Below, one piece after another: positions 16,566-25,229 of a stretch of 64,000 bases of DNA. This DNA comes from Oceanobacillus chungangensis (GTDB lineage Bacteria > Bacillota > Bacilli > Bacillales > Amphibacillaceae). The position numbers and the translations under genes were made by a program. The DNA is taken from positions 1-64,000 of the forward strand of contig NZ_PIOD01000007.1 in the NCBI RefSeq assembly GCF_003369565.1. Direction: 5' to 3'. The first letter of the stretch is position 1. Each line of letters starts with the position of its first letter. The notes under the pieces were generated by a model, which saw only the letters and a list, made by a program, of their open reading frames with translations, had not been told where the DNA came from and ran no database searches.

Positions 16566-16886
16566 TTGAATTCTGCGAAAACAAATAAGATGAAAATTAC
16601 TATATCTGATAATGCACATAAATGGTTTAAAGAAGAAGTAGGGGTAGAAAAAGGACAAGCTGTTCGTTTCTACGGTAAAGTTTATGGGAGTACGGAGGTT
16701 CATGATAATTTCTCCGTTGCTATCCAAGTAACGGAACCATCAAACGATCTGTTAGGAGAAGTTACGATTGATGGCATCACGTACTATGCTGAAAAGGCTG
16801 ATGATTGGTTCTTTAGTGGATATGATTTTGAGGTTGATTACGATCAAATTACAGATGACGTGAAATATCATTTTACATCTCAATAA
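16566..16886 (+). CDS. HesB/IscA-like protein without the cluster cysteines (YneR-like)
   Basis: 106 residues. From residue 9 the protein reads MKITISDNAHKWFKEEVGV, then FYGKVYGST and DGITYYAEKADDWFF, matching the HesB-like family of Bacillus (YneR type). Classic IscA/HesB scaffolds use three Cys to hold an Fe-S cluster; this protein has none, so it is unlikely to be a scaffold itself. TTG 16566 has AAGGAGGA 10 nt upstream; ATG 16590 is the alternative start and would match many relatives. It stands alone, closed by the hairpin at 16928. Confidence 0.78.
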   Translation: MNSAKTNKMKITISDNAHKWFKEEVGVEKGQAVRFYGKVYGSTEVHDNFSVAIQVTEPSNDLLGEVTIDGITYYAEKADDWFFSGYDFEVDYDQITDDVKYHFTSQ

Positions 16887-16927
16887 TCTTGGCTAACAAG
16901 CCAATTATGATATTATTTTTTTCTGTT

Positions 16928-16963
16928 AAAAAGAAGCGAAGTACTGACGATTCGCTTCTTTTT
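16928..16963. terminator. Bidirectional terminator between HesB-like gene and ybaK
   Basis: AAAAAGAAGCGAA / TTCGCTTCTTTTT with a 10-nt loop lies between two convergent genes. Confidence 0.85.
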
Positions 16964-16968
16964 ATCTT

Positions 16969-17457
16969 TTATACTACCGTAAAATCTGAAAATACAGCAG
17001 CCGTCACTTTTTGCAAGTCACCCGGTGTTAGCTCGACTTGCCTCCCCCTCTTTCCCGCCGAAACAATCATCGTTTTTAAAGAATGTGCATTTATTGCGAT
17101 ATAAGTTGGATAGGTTTTTTTCATGCCAATTGGCGAACAGCCACCGCGAATGTATCCTGTCGTTGATTCTAATTCCTTGATCGGCAGCATTTCCATCTTC
17201 TTATTGCCACTCACCTTTGCAAGAGATTTCAAATCTAGCGTATGATTTGCAGGGATACACGCAACTATAATTCCAGCTTTGTCCCCTCTTGTAACAAGGG
17301 TTTTATAAATTTTTTCCAACGGCATCGCTACTTTTTCAGCGACAGTTACTGTGTCAAGATGTTCTTCACTCCAAGGATACTCATGCACCTCATAGGCAAT
17401 CTTTTCCTTTTCTAATATCCTTATTGCATTTGTTTTATGTGGTTTTTTCTTTTTCAT
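16969..17457 (-). CDS. ybaK: Cys-tRNA(Pro) deacylase, YbaK/EbsC family
   Basis: 162 residues from ATG 17457, which has AGAGGT 7 nt upstream; the frame runs on to 17484 without a better start. The family is recognised by TNAIRILEKEKIAYEVHEYP, EKIYKTLVTRGDKAGIIVACIP, the SGNKKMEMLP block and GYIRGGCSPIGMKK, with the catalytic-site Lys in IYKTL. YbaK hydrolyses Cys wrongly attached to tRNA-Pro in the cytoplasm, in trans to prolyl-tRNA synthetase. It has no operon partner. Confidence 0.88.
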   Translation of the reverse strand: MKKKKPHKTNAIRILEKEKIAYEVHEYPWSEEHLDTVTVAEKVAMPLEKIYKTLVTRGDKAGIIVACIPANHTLDLKSLAKVSGNKKMEMLPIKELESTTGYIRGGCSPIGMKKTYPTYIAINAHSLKTMIVSAGKRGRQVELTPGDLQKVTAAVFSDFTVV

Positions 17458-17574
17458 TTTTATGACCTCTTTGTCAATAATCATTCCAATACGATGATAT
17501 CGTAAAATGATACTAAAAACGTATATAGTTCAAACTTTATCCATATAATTACTTTATGGTAGACTAACATTTAT

Positions 17575-17649
17575 AAACACTCTGAGAAAAGCGGGCATGA
17601 AACCAAGTCTTTTGATACAGGAATAGTTGACTTATGAAATAGAGTGTTT
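17575..17649 (+). other. Long-range inverted repeat in the leader of the Ser/Arg-rich gene
   Basis: AAACACTCT at 17575-17583 pairs with AGAGTGTTT at 17641-17649 across 57 nt. It ends about 29 nt before the ribosome binding site of the 17692 gene. It may close a structured leader RNA; I do not recognise a known riboswitch in the enclosed bases. Confidence 0.35.
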
Positions 17650-17691
17650 TATGCTTTCTTATTTACCAAAGAAAGATGAAAGGTGATATTA

Positions 17692-17958
17692 ATGTTTAAA
17701 AAAATTATGAAACAAATAAAGCATCTATCCCAGGGTAGCAGTGCGCGAAGACATGATCGTTACCGTAGGGATAGCAGTCATCGCAGAGGTTACTACCGCC
17801 ATGATAGTAGTGATAGACGTAATCGCTATTATCGCGATAGCAGCAGCCATAAAAGTAAATATTATCGTCGCGGCAGCAGCAGTAGCAGACGATTCAATTC
17901 CTACCCAATGAGCGGAAGTGACCGGTATAAACGAAGAGGCAGAAGAAGCAGCAGTTAA
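17692..17958 (+). CDS. Small basic Ser/Arg/Tyr-rich protein, CotG-like composition
   Basis: 88 residues from ATG 17692 (AAAGGTG 7 nt upstream; a GTG three codons earlier overlaps that site). After a short amphipathic start (MFKKIMKQIKHLSQG) the chain is low-complexity, with 21 Arg, 21 Ser and 9 Tyr, in irregular units like RYYRDSSS and YYRRGSSSSRR. No domain is visible. The composition recalls the spore coat protein CotG, which is phosphorylated by the kinase CotH. Here the next gene, 4 nt away and convergent, is a Hanks-type kinase. I infer a structural protein with phosphorylated serines, perhaps in the spore coat; nucleic acid binding is the alternative. Confidence 0.65.
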   Translation: MFKKIMKQIKHLSQGSSARRHDRYRRDSSHRRGYYRHDSSDRRNRYYRDSSSHKSKYYRRGSSSSRRFNSYPMSGSDRYKRRGRRSSS

Positions 17959-17962
17959 TTGA

Positions 17963-18772
17963 TTAGGAATTAACTGCCATAATCGCAGTATGAAGATCTG
18001 CAGAAATCTCCTTTGTATTCGAATATGGTCTTTCTATTTTTAATAACCGTTTCAATAGATGTACTGTTCCACGATTCAATGAAAGTTCTTCTGTCCATGG
18101 AAGGGCTTTTTTATTTTTCGACGGATATGTTGAATAAAGTAAGAACAACAGGATATCACCTAAATCGAAGTAATCTTGTTGCTTCAATTCAAGAATCAAT
18201 GACTTATTTTTATTAGAGGAACTAGTTGAATCTACTTGCCTTGCCAGGCCAAAATCAATCAAATAGGGATGATTAATTTTCAGTAAAATATTTGGTATTC
18301 GCAGATCTTGATGGTAAATATCTCTCTCATGAAGATATTCAACCAATTCAAGCAGTTGAAGGAGGAAAAGCAGTGATTCACTCTCGCTAAACGACTTCTT
18401 CTTTGAAAATAGCTGCTCGTCAAGGTCATACCCATCAATGAAAGTCATTACGTAAAAATAACTTCCCTCTCTTAAGAAAGCTTCATATAGCCTCGGCATA
18501 TATTCATTATCAAGCTTACGTAAAATATAAATCTCGTTTTCAAACAGCTTAATTTCGCTTTTAAAACGCTGCTTACTAGGACGGAGCTGCTTGACTACTA
18601 GATTATCATTTGTTCTTAAATCTTTACACAGGTAAACAATACCAAAGCTACCAGAGCCGATAATCCGTCGTACCTCATAGCAATCATTGATAGTTGCCCC
18701 TACTTTATATGGTCGATCAATAAAAAACTGATAGATTTTTCTTAAGGAACGTAATATGGAGATATCCTTCAC
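17963..18772 (-). CDS. Soluble Hanks-type Ser/Thr protein kinase
   Basis: 269 residues, a bare kinase domain without membrane segment or sensor. Visible parts are the glycine loop GSGSFGIVY (about 39-47), the ATP-binding Lys in VVKQL (61), Glu in FENEIYILRKL (78-80), the catalytic loop YHQDLRIPNILL (Asp156, Asn161) and DFG (173-175). HQD replaces the common HRD, and the C-lobe is short. It may resemble the small kinase YbdM of Bacillus subtilis (memory). The GTG start at 18772 lacks a good ribosome binding site, so the true start may differ. It ends 4 nt from the Ser/Arg-rich gene facing it, which makes that protein a candidate substrate. Confidence 0.8.
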   Translation of the reverse strand: MKDISILRSLRKIYQFFIDRPYKVGATINDCYEVRRIIGSGSFGIVYLCKDLRTNDNLVVKQLRPSKQRFKSEIKLFENEIYILRKLDNEYMPRLYEAFLREGSYFYVMTFIDGYDLDEQLFSKKKSFSESESLLFLLQLLELVEYLHERDIYHQDLRIPNILLKINHPYLIDFGLARQVDSTSSSNKNKSLILELKQQDYFDLGDILLFLLYSTYPSKNKKALPWTEELSLNRGTVHLLKRLLKIERPYSNTKEISADLHTAIMAVNS

Positions 18773-18801
18773 CTTTTCATTTCAAAAGTTATTTGCACTA
18801 G

Positions 18802-19221
18802 TTATTCTGGATACTTATTTTGTGTATATGCAACCGTTTCGCTAATTAATGTCTTTAAAATTTCAACATCAATATCCGCAACTTTATTAATGTATACACA
18901 AGCCTTCCCTACTGTATGTTTTCCTAATTGATTCAGTAATTCTTCTCTCCGCTGTTCGTCCATCATTAAATACAGGCTAATTTTTGCTTTACGTGGAGAA
19001 TATCCAACGAGTGCTGCATCGCCTTCATGACCAGAATCATATTTATAATGATATGAGCCAAAGCCAATAATACTAGGCCCCCACATTTTTGCTTTAAACC
19101 CGGTTGTCTCTGTAAAAATATCCAATAACTTATACGCATCCTCACGCTTTTTGGGATTATCTACACTTTCAATAAACTCGATTACACTATTATTCGTTTC
19201 TTTTGTTTTAAGTTCGTACAT
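18802..19221 (-). CDS. DUF1801 domain protein
   Basis: 139 residues. VIEFIESVDNPKKREDAYKL, then AKMWGPSIIGFGSYHYKYDS and PRKAKISLYLM are the standard words of DUF1801 proteins, small soluble YdhG-like proteins of unknown activity. The ATG at 19221 has GGGGAG 10 nt upstream, and that ribosome binding site lies within a dispersed repeat (19223-19240). It is 29 nt from the kinase gene and may be cotranscribed with it. Confidence 0.8.
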   Translation of the reverse strand: MYELKTKETNNSVIEFIESVDNPKKREDAYKLLDIFTETTGFKAKMWGPSIIGFGSYHYKYDSGHEGDAALVGYSPRKAKISLYLMMDEQRREELLNQLGKHTVGKACVYINKVADIDVEILKTLISETVAYTQNKYPE

Positions 19222-19222
19222 A

Positions 19223-19240
19223 TGCCTGTCACTCCCCGAA
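19223..19240 (-). repeat. Short dispersed repeat, copy 2, providing a ribosome binding site
   Basis: This is the same 18 bases as 14086-14103. On the minus strand it reads TTCGGGGAGTGACAGGCA immediately before the DUF1801 start. The rest of the gap 19241-19545 shows only the AAGGAGGG of the catalase gene. Confidence 0.6.
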
Positions 19241-19545
19241 ATTTATTGAAGGACCAGTTACTATAGATCGCTTCATCATCTTGCTTGAGCTATTCTACTT
19301 ACTACTATATTTTAATCGAGAACATTGAATAATGCCAATTCCTCCATTCACTCCTGCATAAATAAATTTCTCCTAGCATTGTACCAGTGTTAGTCCATTA
19401 CAATGAATCATTCGCAATTAACACCCATTTATTAGAACCAATAGAATAAACATGCTTCAAAAAAATAGTCAAGCCAAGGGTCCAACTCAACACTGTAATA
19501 ATTCAAAAACTCCAGCATAATGTTTAATCATAAGGAGGGATTTAG

Positions 19546-21594
19546 TTGAATGATGGACGAAATGGAAATAAGAATAGTAAGGAAAAACAGCTGGATGCCT
19601 TTAAGGTAGATGATAAAGGAAAAAAACTAACAACGAACCAAGGGTTAAAAGTTTCCGAAGATGAGTTTTCTTTAAAAGCAGGAGATCGTGGTCCAACATT
19701 AATGGAGGATTTTCATTTTCGAGAAAAATTGACCCATTTTGATCATGAGCGAATTCCAGAAAGAGTTGTGCATGCACGTGGATTTGCTGTACATGGAGAG
19801 TTTCAACTATATGAAAATATGAGCAAATACACGAGGGCGAAATTTTTACAGGATACTTCGGTTAAAACACCTGTATTTGTTCGTTTTTCTACTGTAAATG
19901 GATCGAGGGGGTCTGCTGACACTGTTCGTGATGCAAGGGGATTTGCTACGAAATTTTATACAGAAGAAGGAAATTACGATTTAGTTGGTAATAATATTCC
20001 AGTTTTTTTTATTCAGGATGCTATTAAGTTTCCAGATGTAGTGCATGCATTTAAACCTGAACCTGACAATGACATTCCACAAGCCTCTACTGCTCACGAT
20101 ACATTCTGGGACTTTGTTGCCAATAACCAGGAATCCGCACATATGATTATGTGGATCATGTCCGACCGTGCAATACCTAGAAGTTTTCGAATGATGGAAG
20201 GATTCGGCGTACATACTTTTCGCTTTGTTAACGAACAAGGAAAAGCCCACTTTGTGAAATTCCACTGGAAACCTATGCTTGGGACGCATTCGTTTGTTTG
20301 GGATGAAGCTCACGAACTAGCAGGAATTGATCCCGATTTCCACCGAAATGACTTGTGGAATGCTATTGAAAATGGTCATTATCCTGAGTTTGAATTAGGT
20401 GTTCAGATATTAAATGAGGAAGATGAATTTAAACTGGGAATTGATATTTTAGATGCAACGAAGCTTTGGCCAGAAGAAGATATTCCTGTTCAAATTATTG
20501 GAAAAATGACATTGAATCGCAATGTAGATAACTTTCATGCAGAAACAGAGCAAGCTGCTTTTCACCTAGGTAATGTTGTGCCAGGAATTGATTTTACAAA
20601 TGACCCATTATTGCAAGGGCGCTTGTTTTCTTATTTGGATACACAATTAATCCGTCTTGGCGGTCCTAATTTTCATGAAATCCCAATTAACAGACCAGTA
20701 GTTCCTTTCCATAACAATCAACGTGAAGGATATCATCGACAAACCATCAATGTTGGAAAAGTGAACTATCATCGAAATTCGTTAGCAGGAAATACACCGG
20801 CTCCTGCTAGTGAAGAAGAAGGTGGATATGTTTCCTATCAGGAAAAAGTGGAAGGACGTAAAATTCGTGCCAGAAGTAAAAGTTTTACAGACCATTTCTC
20901 ACAAGCTACTCTATTTTGGAACAGTATGAGCCCCACAGAGAAAAAACATATTATTAATGCATTCAGTTTTGAACTTGGGAAAGTAAAGAGCATGTCAGTA
21001 AGACAGCAAATAGTCGACATGTATGCGAATGTAAGTTTAGACCTGGCAAGGGCATTTTCAAAAAAAATTGGCGCAGCCCCACCTAAAACAGGTGGCTCAA
21101 ATGTAACAAAAGCATCTCCTGCACTAAGTCAAGAAAATACTATATTTACACCTAGCACTAGAAAAGTAGCCGTGATCCTAACAAACGGATTTAATGGCCC
21201 TGAAGTAAAGTATGTGTTAGAACGTTTTCAGGCTTCAGGATTAATGCCTGAAATTATCAGTGAAAATCAAGGTGAAGTGAAGGGTAGAAATGGGGTTACA
21301 TTTAATGTGAAACATACTTTCCTAACCGCTAAGTCCGTTCAATTTGATGCGGTATATATCGTTAATGGAAGTAATACAAGTAAAAAATTCAATAAAGATG
21401 CGGTATATTTTATCGATGAGGCGTTTTCACATTATAAACCAATTGGTGCCACACACGAAGGAATACAGTTTTTAACAATAAATGGATATGATGGTAAACA
21501 AGGGGTTGTCACGGGATACGATATCCGAAGCTTCCCAGATGAATTTGTAAAAGCTGTTTCTCTTCATCGCCATTGGGATAGGAAAATAATTTAA
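19546..21594 (+). CDS. katE: Large-subunit catalase, KatE type
   Basis: 682 residues, the length of clade-2 catalases. The heme-site His is in RVVHARGFAVHGEF (about residue 76), Asn in VGNNIPVFFIQDAIKFPD (about 149), and the proximal Tyr in RLFSYLDTQLIRLGGPNF (about 365). From about residue 545 a flavodoxin/class-I-amidotransferase-like domain follows (KVAVILTNGFNGPEVKYVL), the hallmark of this clade. It disproportionates hydrogen peroxide in the cytoplasm. TTG 19546 has AAGGAGGG 8 nt upstream. In Bacillus subtilis katE belongs to the general stress regulon; no clear SigB promoter was found here. Confidence 0.95.
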   Translation: MNDGRNGNKNSKEKQLDAFKVDDKGKKLTTNQGLKVSEDEFSLKAGDRGPTLMEDFHFREKLTHFDHERIPERVVHARGFAVHGEFQLYENMSKYTRAKFLQDTSVKTPVFVRFSTVNGSRGSADTVRDARGFATKFYTEEGNYDLVGNNIPVFFIQDAIKFPDVVHAFKPEPDNDIPQASTAHDTFWDFVANNQESAHMIMWIMSDRAIPRSFRMMEGFGVHTFRFVNEQGKAHFVKFHWKPMLGTHSFVWDEAHELAGIDPDFHRNDLWNAIENGHYPEFELGVQILNEEDEFKLGIDILDATKLWPEEDIPVQIIGKMTLNRNVDNFHAETEQAAFHLGNVVPGIDFTNDPLLQGRLFSYLDTQLIRLGGPNFHEIPINRPVVPFHNNQREGYHRQTINVGKVNYHRNSLAGNTPAPASEEEGGYVSYQEKVEGRKIRARSKSFTDHFSQATLFWNSMSPTEKKHIINAFSFELGKVKSMSVRQQIVDMYANVSLDLARAFSKKIGAAPPKTGGSNVTKASPALSQENTIFTPSTRKVAVILTNGFNGPEVKYVLERFQASGLMPEIISENQGEVKGRNGVTFNVKHTFLTAKSVQFDAVYIVNGSNTSKKFNKDAVYFIDEAFSHYKPIGATHEGIQFLTINGYDGKQGVVTGYDIRSFPDEFVKAVSLHRHWDRKII

Positions 21595-21622
21595 GTTATT
21601 GGAAAGGTAATGTGCAGTGAAA

Positions 21623-21654
21623 GGGCTATCCCAGTCAAAATATGGGGGTAGCCC
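21623..21654 (+). terminator. Terminator-like hairpin after katE
   Basis: GGGCTATCCC / GGGGTAGCCC with a G-U pair, 28 nt after the stop codon. The T-run is weak. The rest of the gap to 21904 shows nothing. Confidence 0.55.
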
Positions 21655-21904
21655 AGATATATTTAAAAAAACTCCTGCTTAAATAGATTTTATATGATTA
21701 TATCTACTTTTATCAGTAGTAAACGGAAGTTTGAATTGGGCTGTTAATAAATATTCTGTTTTTTTTATGCTCTTTCTGAACAGTGGTCCCATATTAAAGT
21801 ATTATTCCAGTATACATTTCTTGTCGTTCCCCTTCTTGATTTCTTGATAGGTCTCCTGATAAGTTGAATCTAGAAATCTTTCTACTTAAAATGCAGCGAT
21901 AAAT

Positions 21905-22510
21905 TCATAGATTTTCTCTACTTTCGTTGGCCTTAAGCCGTACAACACGTTGAAATACTGGTGTTAGCAAACAACCAACATACACACCGAACATATTCAA
22001 GATGAGATCATCAATATCCAAGCTTCCTCGTCGGGTAATAAATTGTAAGAATTCTATCATACTAATGAATAATAATGGAAGCAGATACTGCATTATTTTG
22101 GACATTCGGTTCATCATAATAATTAGCCCATATGGTACAAACAATACAACATTTGCAGCTAGATTATAAAATGCAACAAGTGGCGGCACATCCCCTGTCA
22201 AATAAAAGCTGATTGTCGAAAATGGCAGCAAGTTCCAATTATCATACACCTGCTCATTTGGTCTGATGAATAACAATACGAATAGACATAGCGAATAGAT
22301 AGCGAGAAGTAGATTCAAAAGCCACCTAGGAATCGTAATTGTATCTTTTCTAATCAGAAATACTAGGAAGAATATTAGCGCTGTTATGCACATCCACAAC
22401 ACGATGATGACAATCGGATGCAGGTAAGAAAAGAGCTGATAAAATACTGGCAGGAAAATAAGAAAGAGTAGTTGCGATATAACAATAGAGAAATAGATTG
22501 TTCTTTTCAT
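21905..22510 (-). CDS. VanZ-like membrane protein
   Basis: 201 residues with five or six hydrophobic segments. The VanZ core is recognisable in NWNLLPFSTISFY, FYNLAANVVLFVPYGLII and ISMIEFLQFITRRGSLDIDDLILNMFGVYVGCLL, the last carrying the conserved E-x-x-Q and D-x-x-D-x-x-x-N pattern. The family includes the VanZ teicoplanin-resistance factor, but most members are of unknown role in the envelope. It is separate from the urease operon, which ends at a terminator just upstream. Confidence 0.82.
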   Translation of the reverse strand: MKRTIYFSIVISQLLFLIFLPVFYQLFSYLHPIVIIVLWMCITALIFFLVFLIRKDTITIPRWLLNLLLAIYSLCLFVLLFIRPNEQVYDNWNLLPFSTISFYLTGDVPPLVAFYNLAANVVLFVPYGLIIMMNRMSKIMQYLLPLLFISMIEFLQFITRRGSLDIDDLILNMFGVYVGCLLTPVFQRVVRLKANESRENL

Positions 22511-22570
22511 CGATTAGTCCCCTTGATAAATAGGTTGATTCTACTTACCCATTATACTTTTCCGAGCTTA

Positions 22571-22607
22571 AAAAGAAAACCATCCTTTAAAATGCTAAAG
22601 AATGGTC
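22571..22607 (-). terminator. Terminator of the urease operon
   Basis: CCATCCTTTAA / TTTAG-AATGG type stem with a T-rich tract on the minus strand (GGTTTTCTTTTT), directly behind ureD. Confidence 0.7.
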
Positions 22608-22616
22608 TCCTATTAC

Positions 22617-23447
22617 TTAATATTTTCGAAGCATGGTTGGTTTAGTTCCAAACCATTCTTGCCGGATAATCTGATGGATCTTAGAGAAAATTGCTTCTAC
22701 ATTTTGTGTAGAATTTGCGAGTACCCTAACTGTAAACCCCTTTACAGCTAACATTGAGACACCTATTTTATACTCTGATGAAGCTATATTTACAGTATCA
22801 TACAACCGATCCAATAAATCTGCATTCGTCTCTTCTCCCACTACGATCATCGAGCCTAAATGAGTGTATCCTTCCATGAAACCAATTTCTTCTATTTCCT
22901 GGTCTGCTGGGGTTAATTTTATATGATCATAGGCAACTAGCGCACCATCTAAATAGATTTCATTTATCAGCTGGAGTCGATCATAGCTGAATCTTTTCCC
23001 ATCCGGCGACCATCCAGGCGTGATGACATCCGTATAGAGTAAAGTCGACCCTTTCTCCATATTAATTCGATTGATTTGTTTATATTTTGCCGCGCGATAG
23101 CCGATTAATGGATCAGGTACATATTCTAGAATACTTCCAGCTTTTAAATTTATTTCTGTTTCCTGATAAGCTTCTTTGAAAGGTGTTTTATATACTTTCG
23201 TAGCCGATTGCGTTGTTAAAATTAATGCTGCATTCTCCTCAAGTGAAATCGACATGCGATAACGATCACCATTTAAATAGCCGCCACCAGGATTCAAAAT
23301 ATAATAGCAAACTTGACCAGAATCATCATGATAGACAGGACGCATTACCTTAAACGCACCTTGGAAATAGACATTTTTTGCGACCGATTTTCCATGTCGT
23401 TTTTCAATATCTAACCGCAGCTCACCTGTCCACTCATGCATTTTCAT
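22617..23447 (-). CDS. ureD: Urease accessory protein UreD
   Basis: 276 residues. UreD/UreH family words are visible: [14 protein letters not shown] near residue 53, [13 protein letters not shown] near 80 and [18 protein letters not shown] near 105. UreD binds apo-urease and, with UreF and UreG, delivers nickel and CO2 to the active site. It is the last gene of ureABCEFGD, and its ATG overlaps the 3' end of ureG by 14 nt. Confidence 0.93.
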   Translation of the reverse strand: MKMHEWTGELRLDIEKRHGKSVAKNVYFQGAFKVMRPVYHDDSGQVCYYILNPGGGYLNGDRYRMSISLEENAALILTTQSATKVYKTPFKEAYQETEINLKAGSILEYVPDPLIGYRAAKYKQINRINMEKGSTLLYTDVITPGWSPDGKRFSYDRLQLINEIYLDGALVAYDHIKLTPADQEIEEIGFMEGYTHLGSMIVVGEETNADLLDRLYDTVNIASSEYKIGVSMLAVKGFTVRVLANSTQNVEAIFSKIHQIIRQEWFGTKPTMLRKY

Positions 23448-24054
23448 TTATTCCTTTTAATAATACATCTTTCTTTATCCAGTCTATTACTTGATCAAGT
23501 CCTGTATCATTCTTTAAATTAGTAAACACGAACGGTTTATCACCGCGAAAAACTTTTGTATCAGCAGCCATTACATCAAGACTTGCGCCAACATATGGAG
23601 CTAAATCCGTTTTATTGATGATGAAGAGATCTGATTTAATCATCCCTTGCCCACCTTTTCGTGGGATTTTTTCTCCCTGTGCAACATCGATGATATAAAT
23701 GGAAAAGTCAACGAGCTCCGGGCTAAAGGTTGCTGCAAGGTTATCACCCCCGCTTTCAACAAAAATCAGCTCGACATCTGGATTTTTCTCGATTAATTCA
23801 TCAATTGCTGCGAAGTTCATTGAAGCATCTTCGCGAATAGCCGTGTGTGGACAGCCCCCGGTTTCAACACCGATGATTCTATCTTGTTCTAGCACACCAT
23901 TTTGAATTAAAAATTTTGCATCTTCTTTTGTGTAAATATCATTCGTAACGACTGCCATGCTAATTTCATCAGCCATATTTCTTGTTAATTTTTCAACTAA
24001 TAATGTTTTTCCAGCGCCAACAGGCCCGCCAACGCCAATCTTAATCGGTCCCAT
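23434..24054 (-). CDS. ureG: Urease accessory GTPase UreG
   Basis: 206 residues. The P-loop is [17 protein letters not shown] (about residues 7-23), then [14 protein letters not shown], the nickel-binding CPH in [31 protein letters not shown] and the guanine-binding NKTDLA. UreG hydrolyses GTP to drive nickel transfer into urease. It is 30 nt downstream of ureF and overlaps ureD. Confidence 0.96.
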   Translation of the reverse strand: MGPIKIGVGGPVGAGKTLLVEKLTRNMADEISMAVVTNDIYTKEDAKFLIQNGVLEQDRIIGVETGGCPHTAIREDASMNFAAIDELIEKNPDVELIFVESGGDNLAATFSPELVDFSIYIIDVAQGEKIPRKGGQGMIKSDLFIINKTDLAPYVGASLDVMAADTKVFRGDKPFVFTNLKNDTGLDQVIDWIKKDVLLKGINENA

Positions 24055-24084
24055 ATGTATACTCCTCCGTTTTTAATAGCGTAA

Positions 24085-24771
24085 TCAAGACATAAAAATT
24101 CGAATATTTACGCGTTCATGCTTCATTTGGGATAACTCAAGTCCTGGGGAGACAATCCCAAAGTCATCCATCTTTAAGCCTTCGATTTTTTCAAGTGCTT
24201 TTACTAACACTGGCTGGAATTGCTGCATCGTCTTCTGCCCAGCTGTTTGCCCTAAAGGTATTGCCCGAACAGCATTTTGTACGAGTGTTGTCAGATTTGA
24301 ATAAAGATAATACAGTGTTGTATCACGCAATGAAACATTTAGATGATGCCCAATAATCGTAAAGACAATTGCTGGATGTCCGAAGGCTTGTTTTTTCTTG
24401 ATTCTTTCTTTATACGCCTTAATAATCGGTACATCATATAATGATTCAACAAGATTTAACATTCCCTCGCCTATTCTTTGGGTTCCTTCTCTCGTTTCAC
24501 GCGGAAGATTTTGAACAGCTAGCAGCCGATCCAGCTTCCATATATCCTCTTGCTGATTTCCCTCCAATGCCTCATAAGCAATACGGGTTGCAAGTCCATC
24601 TGCATAAACAAGCTGCTCATTTAAATAAACATCAAGCCACTTAGAAAACGTGGCTTGATTATGAACTTTTCCTTCTTGTATATAGGTCTCCAGTCCATAT
24701 GAATGACTAAATGCTCCAGTTGGAAAATTGGAATCACATAATTGAAACAGCGCAAGTGTTGGATTAAACAT
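24085..24771 (-). CDS. ureF: Urease accessory protein UreF
   Basis: 228 residues. The start [20 protein letters not shown] is the strong UreF signature, and the C-terminus keeps [19 protein letters not shown]. UreF acts with UreD and UreG in the activation complex and checks GTPase timing. The ATG overlaps the end of ureE by 8 nt. Confidence 0.94.
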   Translation of the reverse strand: MFNPTLALFQLCDSNFPTGAFSHSYGLETYIQEGKVHNQATFSKWLDVYLNEQLVYADGLATRIAYEALEGNQQEDIWKLDRLLAVQNLPRETREGTQRIGEGMLNLVESLYDVPIIKAYKERIKKKQAFGHPAIVFTIIGHHLNVSLRDTTLYYLYSNLTTLVQNAVRAIPLGQTAGQKTMQQFQPVLVKALEKIEGLKMDDFGIVSPGLELSQMKHERVNIRIFMS

Positions 24772-25219
24772 GACTATGTCCTATATGACGAAATGCTTGT
24801 TTAACTTTACGATCTTCCCGCCTATAAGGGATTTGCAAATCATCAAGTAATTCGGCAACGAGATAATCATATTGAACGAGCATGTCATTCTCTTCAAATT
24901 GGGCAGGCAAATGACGATTCCCCAGCTGATGTGCGATTATTCCCATCTCCTTGATGCTTCGTGGGCTAATAATAATCAGATCATCTGTTAAAACATCAAC
25001 AATAATCATGTTTTTCTCATCCATAAACAAAACATCACCAGCAACTAAATCACGTGCTTCCTTTAAACGGATTCCTAGTTCTTTCCCATGGTCAGTCGTT
25101 ACACGCTGAATTCGTTTCATTAAGTCGTCACTTTCTAAATATACTTTTTCTTTATGCCGCCTTTCTATTTCATCTTGCGGCATCTGCTCAATATTTGTTA
25201 CAACACGCTCAATGATCAA
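24764..25219 (-). CDS. ureE: Urease nickel metallochaperone UreE
   Basis: About 151 residues from TTG 25219 ([11 protein letters not shown]), which has GAGGTG 6 nt upstream; the open frame runs on to 25297 but would overlap ureC. The UreE core is seen in [19 protein letters not shown] and [15 protein letters not shown], the latter with the nickel-binding His of the dimer. The C-terminal tail has only a few His (RHIGHSHV), so it carries little nickel storage capacity compared with His-rich homologues. Confidence 0.92.
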   Translation of the reverse strand: MIIERVVTNIEQMPQDEIERRHKEKVYLESDDLMKRIQRVTTDHGKELGIRLKEARDLVAGDVLFMDEKNMIIVDVLTDDLIIISPRSIKEMGIIAHQLGNRHLPAQFEENDMLVQYDYLVAELLDDLQIPYRREDRKVKQAFRHIGHSHV

Positions 25220-25229
25220 TACACTCACC

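Noticed and set aside
19400-19545. SigB promoter in front of katE
   Set aside because: No GTTT / GGGTAT pair with acceptable spacing was found.
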